Shown here: positions 44,056 to 52,475 of the stretch, one piece after another | Layout: every line of letters begins with the position of its first letter | Position numbering within the stretch: the stretch's first letter is position 1 | Source: Candidatus Hydrogenedentota bacterium | GTDB taxonomy: Bacteria > Hydrogenedentota > Hydrogenedentia > Hydrogenedentales > CAITNO01 | Assembly: GCA_903893795.1 (NCBI GenBank) | Contig: CAITNO010000035.1 | Coordinates: forward strand, 62,001-126,000 | Direction: 5' to 3' | DNA length: 64,000 bases | Notes under the pieces: model-generated | What the model was told of the DNA's origin: nothing | Database searches by the model: none | Seen by the model: only the letters and a program-made list of their open reading frames with translations | Translations under genes and position numbers: made by a program

Positions 44056-45342
44056 ATGAAGATGTCCGTGCGCGTGCAATTGATGGTCATGATGTTCATC
44101 CAGTTCTTCGTTTGGGGAACCTGGTATGTGGCGATGGGCGTGTATCTGCCCAAGATCGGGTTCTCCAACTCGCAGATTGGGCTGGCCTACAGCAGCACGG
44201 GCTGGGCGGCCATCGTCACGCCGTTTTTCATGGGCATGATTGCCGACCGCTTCTTTCCCGCCCAGAGGGTGCTTGCCGTGCTCAACCTGGTGGGCGCCGC
44301 GCTGCTCTGGCTGGCCGCGGTTACCACCACGCCCACCCTGTTCCTGGTCTATCTGTTTGCCTACACGATGTGCTTCATGCCGACCCTCTCGCTGACCAGC
44401 GCCATCGCCTTTAACCAGATGGACAGTCCGCAGAAGCAGTTCCCCGCCATCCGCGTCATGGGCACCGTGGCTTGGATCGCGGCCGGAGTCGTTGTCAGCT
44501 GGGTCTATCTGGATGGCAAAACGGGCGGGCTGCGCCTCGTGTTCGGCGAGGCCGGCAGGGCGGGCATGCAGTCCATTGTGGAGACGGCATGGACCTTCAA
44601 AATTGGCGCCGCCTGCGCGCTGGTCATGGGGTTGTACGCGTTGACGCTGCCCAACACGCCCCCCAAACTTGCGGGAAAGAAGGTGCTGGTGCGCGATGTG
44701 CTTGGCTTGGATGCGCTGGCCCTGATGAAGGACCGCTCCTTCCTGGTGTTCATCGTCAGTTCACTGCTGGTCTGCATCCCCCTGTCGTTCTACTACGGCT
44801 TTGCCGCATCCTATCTGGCGGGCGGCGGCGTGAAGAACATCACGGCCGTCATGTCGCTGGGCCAGGCCTCCGAATTCTGCTTCATGCTCGTCATCCCCTT
44901 CTTCTTTGCGCGGCTCGGCGTGAAAAAGATGCTCCTGGTGGGCATGGGCGCCTGGGTCATCCGCTACATGTGCTTTGGCATGGGCAACGGCCAGGGCTTG
45001 ATTGCGCTGTGGTATGTCGGCGTGCTGCTGCACGGCGTGTGCTACGACTTCTTCTTTGTCACCGGCCAGATCTACACCGACATGCGCGCGCCCAAGGAGT
45101 TGCAGGCGAGCGCGCAGGGCCTGTTTGCGCTGGCGACCTGGGGCATTGGCATGACGATTGGCACCACGGCCTCGGGCCGGGTGGCCGATTACTTCAGCAA
45201 GCCCGGCGCCACGCCCGATGCGGCCAAGGTGATGGATTGGTTCGGCATCTGGATGACCCCGGCCGCCCTCGCGTTCATCGTGTTCGTCATCTTCCTGGTG
45301 TTCTTCTCGGAAAAGGGGCTGGAGAAGAAGACCCAGGCATAG
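44056..45342 (+). CDS. MFS transporter, nucleoside:H+ symporter family
   Basis: A 428-residue inner-membrane transporter with about 12 TM helices, most similar by eye to NupG/XapB-type nucleoside:proton symporters. It opens with a Lys/Arg-capped first TM (QLMVMMFIQFFVWGTWYVAM). The FFVWGTWYVAMGVYL phrase and the MSLGQASEFCFMLVIPFFFARLG phrase (helix 8-9, GQxSExxFM) are characteristic. The DRFFPAQRVLAVLNLVGA loop is the MFS motif A region. AAGGAAGGCAGG precedes ATG 44056; an earlier in-frame start lacks an RBS and would add a non-hydrophobic stretch. The true substrate could be a sugar. It is followed by palindromic repeats. Confidence 0.85.
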   Translation: MKMSVRVQLMVMMFIQFFVWGTWYVAMGVYLPKIGFSNSQIGLAYSSTGWAAIVTPFFMGMIADRFFPAQRVLAVLNLVGAALLWLAAVTTTPTLFLVYLFAYTMCFMPTLSLTSAIAFNQMDSPQKQFPAIRVMGTVAWIAAGVVVSWVYLDGKTGGLRLVFGEAGRAGMQSIVETAWTFKIGAACALVMGLYALTLPNTPPKLAGKKVLVRDVLGLDALALMKDRSFLVFIVSSLLVCIPLSFYYGFAASYLAGGGVKNITAVMSLGQASEFCFMLVIPFFFARLGVKKMLLVGMGAWVIRYMCFGMGNGQGLIALWYVGVLLHGVCYDFFFVTGQIYTDMRAPKELQASAQGLFALATWGIGMTIGTTASGRVADYFSKPGATPDAAKVMDWFGIWMTPAALAFIVFVIFLVFFSEKGLEKKTQA

Positions 45343-45363
45343 GCAACGGCTTGGACAAGTGAC

Positions 45364-45435
45364 GGTCCCTTCGGGACCCGTGCCGATTGGTGCTGGGCAC
45401 CAACCTTGCGCATTCAAATTGGTCCCTTCGGAACC
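45364..45435. repeat. Cluster of short palindromes after the MFS gene
   Basis: Two diverged direct repeats of GGTCCCTTCGGGACC (45364-45378) and GGTCCCTTCGGAACC (45421-45435), each followed by a CTGCCGATT/GTGCCGATT phrase, flank a TTGGTG...CACCAA hairpin (45387-45403). It lies in the convergent gap and may terminate both flanking genes. Confidence 0.6.
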
Positions 45436-45492
45436 CCTGCCGATTTATGCGTTTCATGGAACCCCGCTCTACAGTCCGCGTCGCGGCCCGCC

Positions 45493-46146
45493 CTATAGTC
45501 CTGCGCTGCCCTTGAGCATGTAGGCCACGCGCTGGCCCATGGTCATGGCCGCCTTGCGCAGGTCCACTTCGTTCAGGATGGCCCCCTTGAGGTGGGCGTT
45601 GCGGAACACCGTCAGGTTTACCGTGGCGCCGGTCAGGTTGGCGCCTTCGAGCGAGGCACCGAAAAAGTTCGCCATGTCCAGCGAGGTTTCCACCAGCGAT
45701 GCGCCCGTGAGATCCGCACCGGACAGGTCGGCCTCGGTGAGGTCGGCCTCGTACAGGTTGGCGTAGCGCAGGTTGACCGAATGCAGGTCTATCTGCCGCA
45801 GGTTGACGTGGTTGAGCGTGGCCTCCTGCAGGCACGCATCCTCCAGCAGCACCCCTTTCAGGTCGGCGCGGCTCAGGTCGGCCCCGCGCAGGTTGCAGCG
45901 GCGCATGTCCGAGCCGGCCAGTTTCGCGTTGAAGAAATTGGTGTGTTCCAAGTCCACCCCCGCGAAATTGACGTTCAACAGCGCGGCATTTGCGAAATTG
46001 GTGTGGCGCAGATTGGCCTCGCTCAGGTCGCGTCCGCACAGATTGATGCCGCTCAGGTCCGGCTTCGCCCCCTTGGTTTCAGCGCGCCATTTGTTCCACG
46101 CCTCAACCCCCTCCATAATCAGGCTCGCATGCTGCGAATAGGCCAT
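45493..46146 (-). CDS. Pentapeptide repeat protein
   Basis: A 217-residue protein, mostly A(D/N)LXX repeats forming a right-handed quadrilateral beta-helix: NLCGRDLSEANLRHTNFANA, CNLRGADLSRADLKG, ADLTEADLSGADLTGASL and so on, from about residue 38 to 190. A short N-terminal helix (about 1-35, MEGVEAWNKWRAETKG) and a C-terminal RKAAMTMGQRVAYMLKG follow the usual cap arrangement. CGAGGAGCG precedes ATG 46146; the upstream in-frame ATG lies in the promoter region. Function unknown; some such proteins bind DNA gyrase by DNA mimicry, but nothing here shows that. Confidence 0.9.
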   Translation of the reverse strand: MAYSQHASLIMEGVEAWNKWRAETKGAKPDLSGINLCGRDLSEANLRHTNFANAALLNVNFAGVDLEHTNFFNAKLAGSDMRRCNLRGADLSRADLKGVLLEDACLQEATLNHVNLRQIDLHSVNLRYANLYEADLTEADLSGADLTGASLVETSLDMANFFGASLEGANLTGATVNLTVFRNAHLKGAILNEVDLRKAAMTMGQRVAYMLKGSAGL

Positions 46147-46232
46147 GGCACCGCTCCTCGTAATCGTGTCACACCCTCGACCGGCCGTTCGGGAGAATAA
46201 CGCACAAGATTCCATTATTCTCACTCATGATG

Positions 46233-46261
46233 ATTATAGCACCAATGCTTGAGCCTGTAAA
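46233..46261 (-). promoter_or_regulatory. Promoter for the pentapeptide-repeat gene
   Basis: On the minus strand, TTTACA (46261-46256) and TATAAT (46238-46233) are 17 bases apart, with TGC before the -10 (extended -10). The start would be near 46226, 80 bases before the ATG. Confidence 0.65.
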
Positions 46262-46277
46262 CCGGGATGTGTACAGT
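46249..46277 (+). promoter_or_regulatory. Promoter for the sulfotransferase gene, overlapping the divergent one
   Basis: TTGAGC (46249-46254) and TACAGT (46272-46277) are 17 bases apart. Its -35 overlaps that of the divergent pentapeptide-gene promoter, so the two may compete. Confidence 0.5.
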
Positions 46278-46336
46278 ATCGACAAGGCAGGGGAATTCGA
46301 TCCGCTGTGCCGGCGAAATTCCCAGGAGACACGCAG

Positions 46337-47359
46337 ATGAAGCCCAAGATGCTGTTCGTGATTGGCGCCCCGCGTTCGGGGACCACCATGCTGGAACGGA
46401 TGCTTTCGGCCCACTCGATGATTCAGGGCGGTCCCGAACCGCACCTGCTCACGCCGCTGGCCCATCTGGGCCTGTGGGCAAAGGTGGACAAGGCGCCCTA
46501 TGACCACATTCTCGCGGCCCAGGCCCAGAAGGGGTTTGTGGCGCAGTTGCCCCGGGGGGAGGCGGACTACTGGGACGCCTGCCGGGCCTACTGCGACACC
46601 CTGTACGGGCGTTACATGGAGGCCTGCGGCGGGGGACGGGAGATCTGCCTCGACAAGACCCCGGCCTATGCGCTCATCCTTCCGTTCATGCAGAAGGTGT
46701 TTCCCGATGCGAAGTACGTGGTGCTCACGCGGCATCCCATCGCCATGTTCTCGTCCTTCGCCAATTCCTTTTTCGACGGCGACTACCGCGCGGCGAATGA
46801 GCACAACCCCATCATCAACCGCTACGTGCCCGCGCTGGCGGCTTTCCTGCGCCAGACCGACATCCCCTATGTGCATGTGCGCTATGAGGATTTGGTCAAG
46901 GATCCTGAAACATGGTTCCAGCGCATCTGCGAATACATTGGCATCCCCTACGAGCCCGAAGCTATCGACTACGGCAAGGCGGGCGAGGAGGGCGGTCGGG
47001 CAAAGGGACTGGGCGATCCCATTGGCGTGGCCCAGCACACCCGGCCCACCACCGCGTCGGTGAAGAAATGGGTGGCTGAACTGGCCAACGACCCCGACAA
47101 GCGCAAGCTTGTCGAGCGGGCACTGGCGGCCGTGGACCCGGCCGACCTCGAAACGATTGGCTATCCGCCCGCGAAGATTTGGAAACCGCTGCTGGAGGCG
47201 GGGGACGGCGTGCCCGCGCCCAAGGCGCCCAAACTGGACCGTTACCGCCTTGAGCGCAAGCTCATCGTGCGGCTGCGTTCGGCGGCGCGCGGCGGCGGTC
47301 CCCTCAGGCGCGTGCTCGAAAAGGCGCGGCTGGCCTGCGATGTGCTGCTGCGCGAGTGA
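46337..47359 (+). CDS. PAPS-dependent sulfotransferase family protein
   Basis: A 340-residue protein. The 5'-phosphosulfate-binding loop is GAPRSGTT (10-17) after the first strand MLFVIG, and the 3'-phosphate-binding residues are R132 and S140 in VVLTRHPIAMFSSFANSF. The conserved YVHVRYEDLVKDPETWFQRICEYIGIPYEP segment matches the sulfotransferase-3 family. It would transfer sulfate from PAPS to an unknown lipid or glycan acceptor. The start at 46337 has AGGAG ten bases upstream; an earlier in-frame ATG is less well placed. The C-terminus is basic. It precedes a DPM1-GtrA glycosyltransferase gene on the same strand, so both may act in surface-glycan or lipid decoration. Confidence 0.88.
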   Translation: MKPKMLFVIGAPRSGTTMLERMLSAHSMIQGGPEPHLLTPLAHLGLWAKVDKAPYDHILAAQAQKGFVAQLPRGEADYWDACRAYCDTLYGRYMEACGGGREICLDKTPAYALILPFMQKVFPDAKYVVLTRHPIAMFSSFANSFFDGDYRAANEHNPIINRYVPALAAFLRQTDIPYVHVRYEDLVKDPETWFQRICEYIGIPYEPEAIDYGKAGEEGGRAKGLGDPIGVAQHTRPTTASVKKWVAELANDPDKRKLVERALAAVDPADLETIGYPPAKIWKPLLEAGDGVPAPKAPKLDRYRLERKLIVRLRSAARGGGPLRRVLEKARLACDVLLRE

Positions 47360-47365
47360 CTGTAG

Positions 47366-47383
47366 AGGGATTTGCATATCCCT
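47366..47383 (+). terminator. Small hairpin between sulfotransferase and glycosyltransferase genes
   Basis: AGGGAT (47366-47371) pairs with ATCCCT (47378-47383) around a 6-base loop, followed by TTCCCCC. Weak terminator or processing site. Confidence 0.35.
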
Positions 47384-47456
47384 TTCCCCCGTGCAATGAT
47401 TAGCAAAGAATAATGCGCGGAAAATACGGCAAGAAAGAACGGCTGAAAAGAAACCG

Positions 47457-48578
47457 ATGACACCAACGGACAGAAATGCAGAGCAGTCCCAAGCCGCAGG
47501 CAAAGCGCAGGTGCTCTCCATCGTTGTGCCCACCTACCGCGAAGCGGAGAACCTGCCCGAGTTGCTCGACCGTCTGGGAAAGCTCCGCGCCGAAAAGCAG
47601 TTGGACCTTGAAGTCCTCATCATGGACGACAACAGCCGCGACGGGTCCGAGGAGACGGTGGCTGCGCTGGGCTTGGACTGGGTGCGCCTGGTGGTGCGCA
47701 CCGAGAATCGCGGCCTCAGCCCCGCCGTGATCGACGGGTTCAATCTTGCGGCGGGCAACACCGTTCTAGTCATGGACGCCGACCTGAGCCATCCGCCCGA
47801 GAAGATTCCCGAAATGCTCGCCGCGCTCGACGGCGGCGCGGATTTTGTCATTGGTTCCCGCTATGTGCCCGGCGCTTCAACCGCCGAAAATTGGGGGCTC
47901 TTCCGCTGGGTCAACAGCAAGATCGCCACGCTGCTCGCGCGGCCCTTTACCCGTGTCAGCGATCCCATGAGCGGATTCTTCGCATTTCGCCGGTCCCTGC
48001 TAGACACGGCGGCCCCGTTTAACGCCGTGGGCTACAAGATTGGACTGGAAGTGATTGTCAAGGGCGGGTGCCGCCGCTGTGCCGAAGTGCCCATCCACTT
48101 CGACCAGCGCCACCACGGCGAGAGCAAGCTGTCGCTGCGCGAGCAGTTGCTCTACCTGCGCCATCTGCGCCGTCTGGCCATGTTCAAATACGGCCACTGG
48201 GTCCATTTCTCCCAGTTTGCCCTCGTGGGTCTGCTCGGCACCTTCGTCAATCTTGCCGTGATCACCCTGTTTGACGGGATGGGCCTGCCCCTGAAGATAA
48301 GCGCCGCAGCCGCCATCTTCATCGCCATGGTGTTCAATTTCTTTCTGAACCGATACGTGACGTTCAGCGACGCCCAACCCGGACGTTTGTGGAGGCAATT
48401 GACGGCCTTTATCGCCGCCTGTTCGGTGGGTGCCGCGGTGAACTACACCGTGGTGCTGTCGGCGGCGTGGATGTGGCCCCTGTTCAATGAACATCCCCAG
48501 TTTGCCGCCGTGCTGGGCATCATGGCCGGACTCACGTTCAACTACCTGGCAAGCAGACATCTCGTTTTCAAGAAATGA
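47457..48578 (+). CDS. GT2-family polyprenyl-phosphate glycosyltransferase fused to a GtrA-like membrane domain
   Basis: A 373-residue protein in two parts. Residues about 18-240 are a DPM1/GtrB-type GT2 domain: LSIVVPTYREAENLPELLDRL, VLIMDDNSRDGSEE, VMDADLSHPPEKIPEM (the DAD at 107-109 binds metal), FVIGSRYVPGAST and SGFFAFRRSLLD. Residues about 245-373 are GtrA-like, with four TM helices starting SQFALVGLLGTFVNLAVITLF and ending LTFNYLASRHLVFKK. GT2 enzymes of this type move a sugar from UDP- or GDP-sugar to polyprenyl phosphate; GtrA is proposed to aid flipping. The fusion is known in other bacteria. It follows the sulfotransferase gene by about 100 bases. Confidence 0.92.
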   Translation: MTPTDRNAEQSQAAGKAQVLSIVVPTYREAENLPELLDRLGKLRAEKQLDLEVLIMDDNSRDGSEETVAALGLDWVRLVVRTENRGLSPAVIDGFNLAAGNTVLVMDADLSHPPEKIPEMLAALDGGADFVIGSRYVPGASTAENWGLFRWVNSKIATLLARPFTRVSDPMSGFFAFRRSLLDTAAPFNAVGYKIGLEVIVKGGCRRCAEVPIHFDQRHHGESKLSLREQLLYLRHLRRLAMFKYGHWVHFSQFALVGLLGTFVNLAVITLFDGMGLPLKISAAAAIFIAMVFNFFLNRYVTFSDAQPGRLWRQLTAFIAACSVGAAVNYTVVLSAAWMWPLFNEHPQFAAVLGIMAGLTFNYLASRHLVFKK

Positions 48579-48626
48579 GACGCCTCTGATGTGCCGTTCA
48601 CGTCGGGGTTGTCACTGCCGACCGCT

Positions 48627-49139
48627 TTACTTGGCAGAACGGTCCCCTTTGCCGCCGTCCCAGGTGCCCGATATGTTGAAGTTGTAGCGCATGGTTTCCT
48701 TGCCCGTGGTGTCGGTGCTGATGTCGGCCGACTGCGCGGAGGCTTCAGCGCGGGTGGGTTTGGCCTCGCCGTGGTACAGGCGGAATTCATACTCAATGTA
48801 CCCGACAAAGCCGTGGTCGCTGGAGGCGGTGGAGCCTTTCACATCGACCGGGCGGGCGACTTCGTAGACTTTGACTTCCTTGAAGTAACGGCCCTTCAGT
48901 CCGTCCTGCTCAAACTTAATCTGGCCCTCCCGGATCTCGGAGTTCATCCGTTTCATCTCGGTCATGCCCACCGTGTCCAACTGCTGGTAGACCTTGTCCG
49001 AGCCGGACACATATCCCTCCGGATGCTCGGCCAAACCGAAATCGGCGAGCACTTTCTGTCCCACACCGCCGCCCTCGGACTTGCATCCGGCAAAACACAG
49101 GCAGGCAAACAGGCAAACAATGCACAACCACTTGTTCAT
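48627..49139 (-). CDS. Small lipoprotein of unknown function
   Basis: A 170-residue protein. The signal ends with lipobox CFAGC (cysteine about 19) after LCIVCLFACLC. The mature part is polar and beta-prone, with repeated charged and aromatic residues (YFKEVKVYEVARPVDVKG, IEYEFRLYHGEAKPTRAEA). No family recognised. AAAGGAAA lies just before ATG 49139; the frame continues upstream without an RBS or start of note. It is convergent with the glycosyltransferase gene. Confidence 0.75.
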   Translation of the reverse strand: MNKWLCIVCLFACLCFAGCKSEGGGVGQKVLADFGLAEHPEGYVSGSDKVYQQLDTVGMTEMKRMNSEIREGQIKFEQDGLKGRYFKEVKVYEVARPVDVKGSTASSDHGFVGYIEYEFRLYHGEAKPTRAEASAQSADISTDTTGKETMRYNFNISGTWDGGKGDRSAK

Positions 49140-49249
49140 GGTATTTTCCTTTCCAGTTAACGTGATGTCATTATCGCACTTCACGCCGGGCGGTGTAAAT
49201 TTGCCTGTAAGTGAATCCTTCTCCCAAGGGTGCCGTTTCCAGGATACAC

Positions 49250-49276
49250 GACGGAAGGAGGGGGCCTCCTTCCGTC
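49250..49276. repeat. Strong hairpin in the 49.1-49.7 kb gap
   Basis: GACGGAAGGAGG (49250-49261) pairs perfectly with CCTCCTTCCGTC (49265-49276) around GGG, without a T-tract. The rest of the ~600-base gap (49140-49740) is AT-rich from about 49480 and holds only the respiratory-operon promoter, a small CCGATA...TATCGG hairpin at 49640-49655 and no convincing gene. Confidence 0.6.
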
Positions 49277-49531
49277 CCCCGGAAGAGGAGGGAGACAGCC
49301 CGGATATCCGGCATGACCCATACGTAATAAGTACCTGAATAGATTGCATTCAGGCCGGTTGAACCGTATTCTGTACCGTAGCCACGCGGCTGAATAAAGT
49401 GCGCATGGGGGTCCGGTTCAAGTATTGGTCATGGGTCTATTGTACGCGTGTTGGCCACACCCTACCGGCAAGATTGATTTGGGCATCTTATAACAGGTGA
49501 ATTCCTTACTAAAAAGAATTCCTAATAAAGC

Positions 49532-49561
49532 TTGACTCCGTTTTTCACTTTTGGCTACAAT
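49532..49561 (+). promoter_or_regulatory. Promoter of the respiratory operon
   Basis: TTGACT (49532-49537) and TACAAT (49556-49561) are 18 bases apart in an AT-rich stretch. Transcription would start near 49568 and leave a leader of about 170 bases before ATG 49741. Confidence 0.6.
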
Positions 49562-49740
49562 GTTTTCAGGAATGAACTTATAATAAGCTGTGTTCTGCAC
49601 ACTGTCGAGGTGGAAGCACAGCGACAAGAAAGGCATTTACCGATATTATTATCGGGTGCCCTCAGCGGTTGGGTGAGATCAAGGTTTGCGTTAGGTTGAC
49701 GGATTTCCAATTCACGGGACGCTTCAGGGAGAAATTGTGC

Positions 49741-50856
49741 ATGGATTCATTTCCACAGGTTGACCCGATTCCGCTGCCCGCCCCGGTGTGGCTGTTCAAG
49801 GTGCTTCAATGCGTGACCTTGACGCTGCACTTCACGGCGGTGCATTTCATGGTTGGGGGCTTGTTGCTCGCCACATGGTGGGCGATTCGCGGACGCCGGA
49901 GCGGGGATGAGCGCTTGCTGTCGGCAAGCGGCACGATTGCGCACCTCCTGCCCGTCGTTGTGGCCTATGTCATCAATCTCGGCATTCCGCCGCTTCTGTT
50001 TGCGCAGGTGCTGTACGGACGCGCACTCTACACGTCCAGCATTCTCCTCGGCGTGTTTTGGATTATGGTGATTTTCATGCTGGTTGCGGCCTATTTCATC
50101 ATGTACAAAATGGCGAAGCGCGCGGACACAGGGCTGGCCTATGGCTGGATGGGGCTCATCGCGCTGGCGCTCATATTGAAAATCGGATTTGTTTACACCA
50201 ACAACATGACGCTCATGCTGCGCCCGGATGCCTGGGTGGAGATGTATCGAAGCAATCCCACGGGGGCGCACCTGGCCCACGGCGACCCGACGATCCTACC
50301 GCGCTGGCTCTACATGATGCTCGGCTCGGTGGGCATGGCGGGCATCGGCCTGATGCTGCTAGGCATGAAACCCGGTCTTGAGAAAAGCACCGCCGCTTTC
50401 CTGCGCGGCCGCGGGGGCATTCTGCTTTCGGTTTTCACCCTGGTTCAGATAGTCCTCGCTGTGATTGTGTATCGGACGCAGCCGGAAGCGGTCCGGGCCG
50501 GTATTTTTGCAAGTCTGTATTACAAAAGCGTGTTCGGGGCGTGGTTCCTGAGCGCGCATGCCCTGGTTGCGTTGGGCGTGTTTGGAGCACTTTCCGCCGC
50601 GCGCCGCGCGTGGCTGCCCGTGGCGCTGGCCGCCGCGGTGGGTTTTGTCAACATAGCGCTTTGGGTGCTGTTCCGGGACGGAATCCGCGATGTGACCCTG
50701 GGGCTGCACGGCTATGACGTGTGGGCGCGGGCCGTATACACCAACTGGCTCAACGTGATTCTGTTCCTGATCCTGTTTGTGGCGGCGGTCGGACTGAGCG
50801 GCTGGATGGGACTGGTGGCGGTTCAAGCAAAAGGAGCGGACGAGCAACATGCCTGA
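49741..50856 (+). CDS. CydA-like polytopic membrane protein, first subunit of a hybrid bc/bd-like operon
   Basis: A 371-residue protein with about nine TM helices. Near the N-terminus it has LHFTAVHFMVGG (H30 and H35), matching FHVLVSHFAIGG (H24 and H29) of the operon's fourth protein and resembling the first haem-bearing helix of cytochrome bd subunit I. Further parallels between the two are VINLGIPPLLFAQVLYG versus FGTVTGVGIWFAIGLG, and NMTLMLRPDAW versus ILTFMLTPGSAW followed by a DPTILPRW/NPTYFPSL phrase. They are therefore paralogues. This copy lacks the paired glutamates of the WAIEYTFFLIE helix. AGGGAGAAA precedes ATG 49741; an upstream in-frame extension is not hydrophobic. Its stop overlaps the Rieske gene by eight bases. 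Probably an inner-membrane haem- or quinone-binding subunit. Confidence 0.8.
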   Translation: MDSFPQVDPIPLPAPVWLFKVLQCVTLTLHFTAVHFMVGGLLLATWWAIRGRRSGDERLLSASGTIAHLLPVVVAYVINLGIPPLLFAQVLYGRALYTSSILLGVFWIMVIFMLVAAYFIMYKMAKRADTGLAYGWMGLIALALILKIGFVYTNNMTLMLRPDAWVEMYRSNPTGAHLAHGDPTILPRWLYMMLGSVGMAGIGLMLLGMKPGLEKSTAAFLRGRGGILLSVFTLVQIVLAVIVYRTQPEAVRAGIFASLYYKSVFGAWFLSAHALVALGVFGALSAARRAWLPVALAAAVGFVNIALWVLFRDGIRDVTLGLHGYDVWARAVYTNWLNVILFLILFVAAVGLSGWMGLVAVQAKGADEQHA

Positions 50857-51352
50857 CATCACATTGGACGAAAATACCGCGGCGACACCCGACGCCGCGC
50901 ATCCGCCGGAGGGAGTAAGCAGGCGCGGGTTTATCGTGCAGGCTGCCCTGGGCGCGGCGGGGGTGTGCTACGCCGGAGCGGTTGCCTACCCGGTTTACCG
51001 CTATCTTGCGGCCCCCGCACAGCAGGCCGCCGAACTCGCGGCGGTAAAAGAGGTCAAAATACCCGAAGACAAGATGCCCGCGCCCGGCACGGCGCTGATG
51101 TTCCGTTTTGGTTCGCGGCCCACCATGCTCATCCATCACAAGGATGGGACGATGGTCTGCCTGACGGCCGTCTGCACGCACTTGGGATGCACCGTTCAGT
51201 ACCAGCCGGAACAGGATCACATTCATTGCGCATGCCACGGCGGCACCTACGACGCTCACACGGGCGCAAACATCTCCGGTCCGCCCCCGAAACCGCTGCA
51301 ACGCTTCAACGTGGAGAGAGCCAATGGCGAAGTCCTCATTACCCGGGTTTGA
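50849..51352 (+). CDS. Rieske [2Fe-2S] protein
   Basis: A 167-residue protein with a Tat-type N-terminus (SRRGFIVQ, residues 24-31) and one TM (about 28-50). Its Rieske domain ligands are C109 and H111 in CTHLGC (109-114) and C127 and H130 in CACHGG. C114 and C129 could form the stabilising disulfide. The cluster accepts electrons from quinol oxidised at the partner cytochrome b. The ATG overlaps the previous gene's stop by eight bases, and its 3' end overlaps the cytochrome b gene by 29 bases, so the operon is tightly coupled. It resembles PetA/QcrA-type proteins. Confidence 0.94.
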   Translation: MPDITLDENTAATPDAAHPPEGVSRRGFIVQAALGAAGVCYAGAVAYPVYRYLAAPAQQAAELAAVKEVKIPEDKMPAPGTALMFRFGSRPTMLIHHKDGTMVCLTAVCTHLGCTVQYQPEQDHIHCACHGGTYDAHTGANISGPPPKPLQRFNVERANGEVLITRV

Positions 51353-52445
51353 TGCCATACCCTTTGGACGCCTCTACGACTGGCTCGATGAACGGGTCGG
51401 CGTAAAGGAAGTCGTGGAGTTTGCCAAGAAGAAAGTGGTGCCTGAGCACTCCCAGTCTTTCTGGTATTACTGGGGCGGCATGTCGATCTTCTTTTTCACC
51501 GTACAGTTGGTCAGCGGCATACTGTTGCTCGTGTATTACCGGCCCGGCGAAGGCGCCTATGATTCGGTGCGGCAGTTGGTCTACGAGATTGATTTCGGCT
51601 GGCTGATTCGCTCGGTGCACTCTTGGGCGGCCAACCTGATGGTCTTCTCCGTTTTCGTGCACATGTTCTCCACCTTCTTTATGAAGGCCTACCGGGGGCC
51701 GCGCGAGTTTGGCTGGTGGAGCGGACTCGGGTTGCTGGGAATGGTGACGCTGTTCGGCTTCAGCGGCTATCTGCTTCCGATGGACGAGCTGGCTTTCTTC
51801 GCCACCAAGGTGGGCCTTGAAATACCCAAGAACATGCCCGGCATGCGGCCGCTTATCGAAAACATAGTGCAGGGCGGTCCGGATGTTTCCAGTGTGACCA
51901 TCCAGCGCTTCTTCGCGCTGCACGTGGTGATATTGCCGCTGATGTTCCTGCCGCTGCTCACCTTCCATCTCTGGATGGTCATGAAGCACGGCAACGCGGT
52001 GCCGCAAAGCGAGGAGCTAAAACCTGCATCGCAGCGAAGGACCGTGCCGTTCTTCCCGAACTTCTTCATCAAAGACCTGGCAATGTGGCTAATCGCGCTG
52101 AACGTGCTGGCCATTCTTGCGGCGATGTATCCCTGGCCTTTGGGGGTGCAGGCGGACCCGCTGGCGTCTGCCCCGGAAGGCATCCACCCCGAGTGGTACT
52201 TCATGAACCAGTTTGAGCTGCTCAAGATTCTGGGGCGGATTCTGCCCGGCATGGCCGGCGAGATTGGCGGCGTGCTCATGTTCACCCTGGGCGGCGTGCT
52301 CTGGGGCCTGGTCCCGCTGTTTGACACCAGCAGCAAATTCGGGTCGCGCGCGCGCATCGCCACCTGGTTTGGCTTCATGGTCATCGCGAGCCTGATTGCC
52401 TTAACCGTGCTCGGCTATTACGAAGTGGTCGTCACAAAATCCTAA
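51324..52445 (+). CDS. Cytochrome b (b6-type with fused subunit IV)
   Basis: A 373-residue membrane protein. Haem b ligands are H99/H113 (13 residues between, in RSVHSWAANLMVFSVFVHMF) and H200/H215 (14 residues between). The 14-residue spacing of the second pair is the cytochrome b6 pattern. The quinol site carries PEWY (289-292, in IHPEWYFMNQFELLK). The C-terminal third supplies the subunit-IV part, so N- and C-terminal halves are on one chain. GGAGAG precedes ATG 51324, inside the Rieske gene. It oxidises quinol at the positive side and passes one electron to the Rieske cluster. No cytochrome f or c1 gene follows; the fourth gene supplies a cytochrome c domain instead. Confidence 0.95.
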   Translation: MAKSSLPGFDAIPFGRLYDWLDERVGVKEVVEFAKKKVVPEHSQSFWYYWGGMSIFFFTVQLVSGILLLVYYRPGEGAYDSVRQLVYEIDFGWLIRSVHSWAANLMVFSVFVHMFSTFFMKAYRGPREFGWWSGLGLLGMVTLFGFSGYLLPMDELAFFATKVGLEIPKNMPGMRPLIENIVQGGPDVSSVTIQRFFALHVVILPLMFLPLLTFHLWMVMKHGNAVPQSEELKPASQRRTVPFFPNFFIKDLAMWLIALNVLAILAAMYPWPLGVQADPLASAPEGIHPEWYFMNQFELLKILGRILPGMAGEIGGVLMFTLGGVLWGLVPLFDTSSKFGSRARIATWFGFMVIASLIALTVLGYYEVVVTKS

Positions 52446-52475
52446 TAAAGAACGAGTCCACCAGGAGAACGCGGA

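Noticed and set aside
49418-49636. 72-codon minus-strand ORF in the AT-rich gap before the respiratory operon
   Set aside because: No RBS, no motif, and it overlaps the promoter region of the operon.
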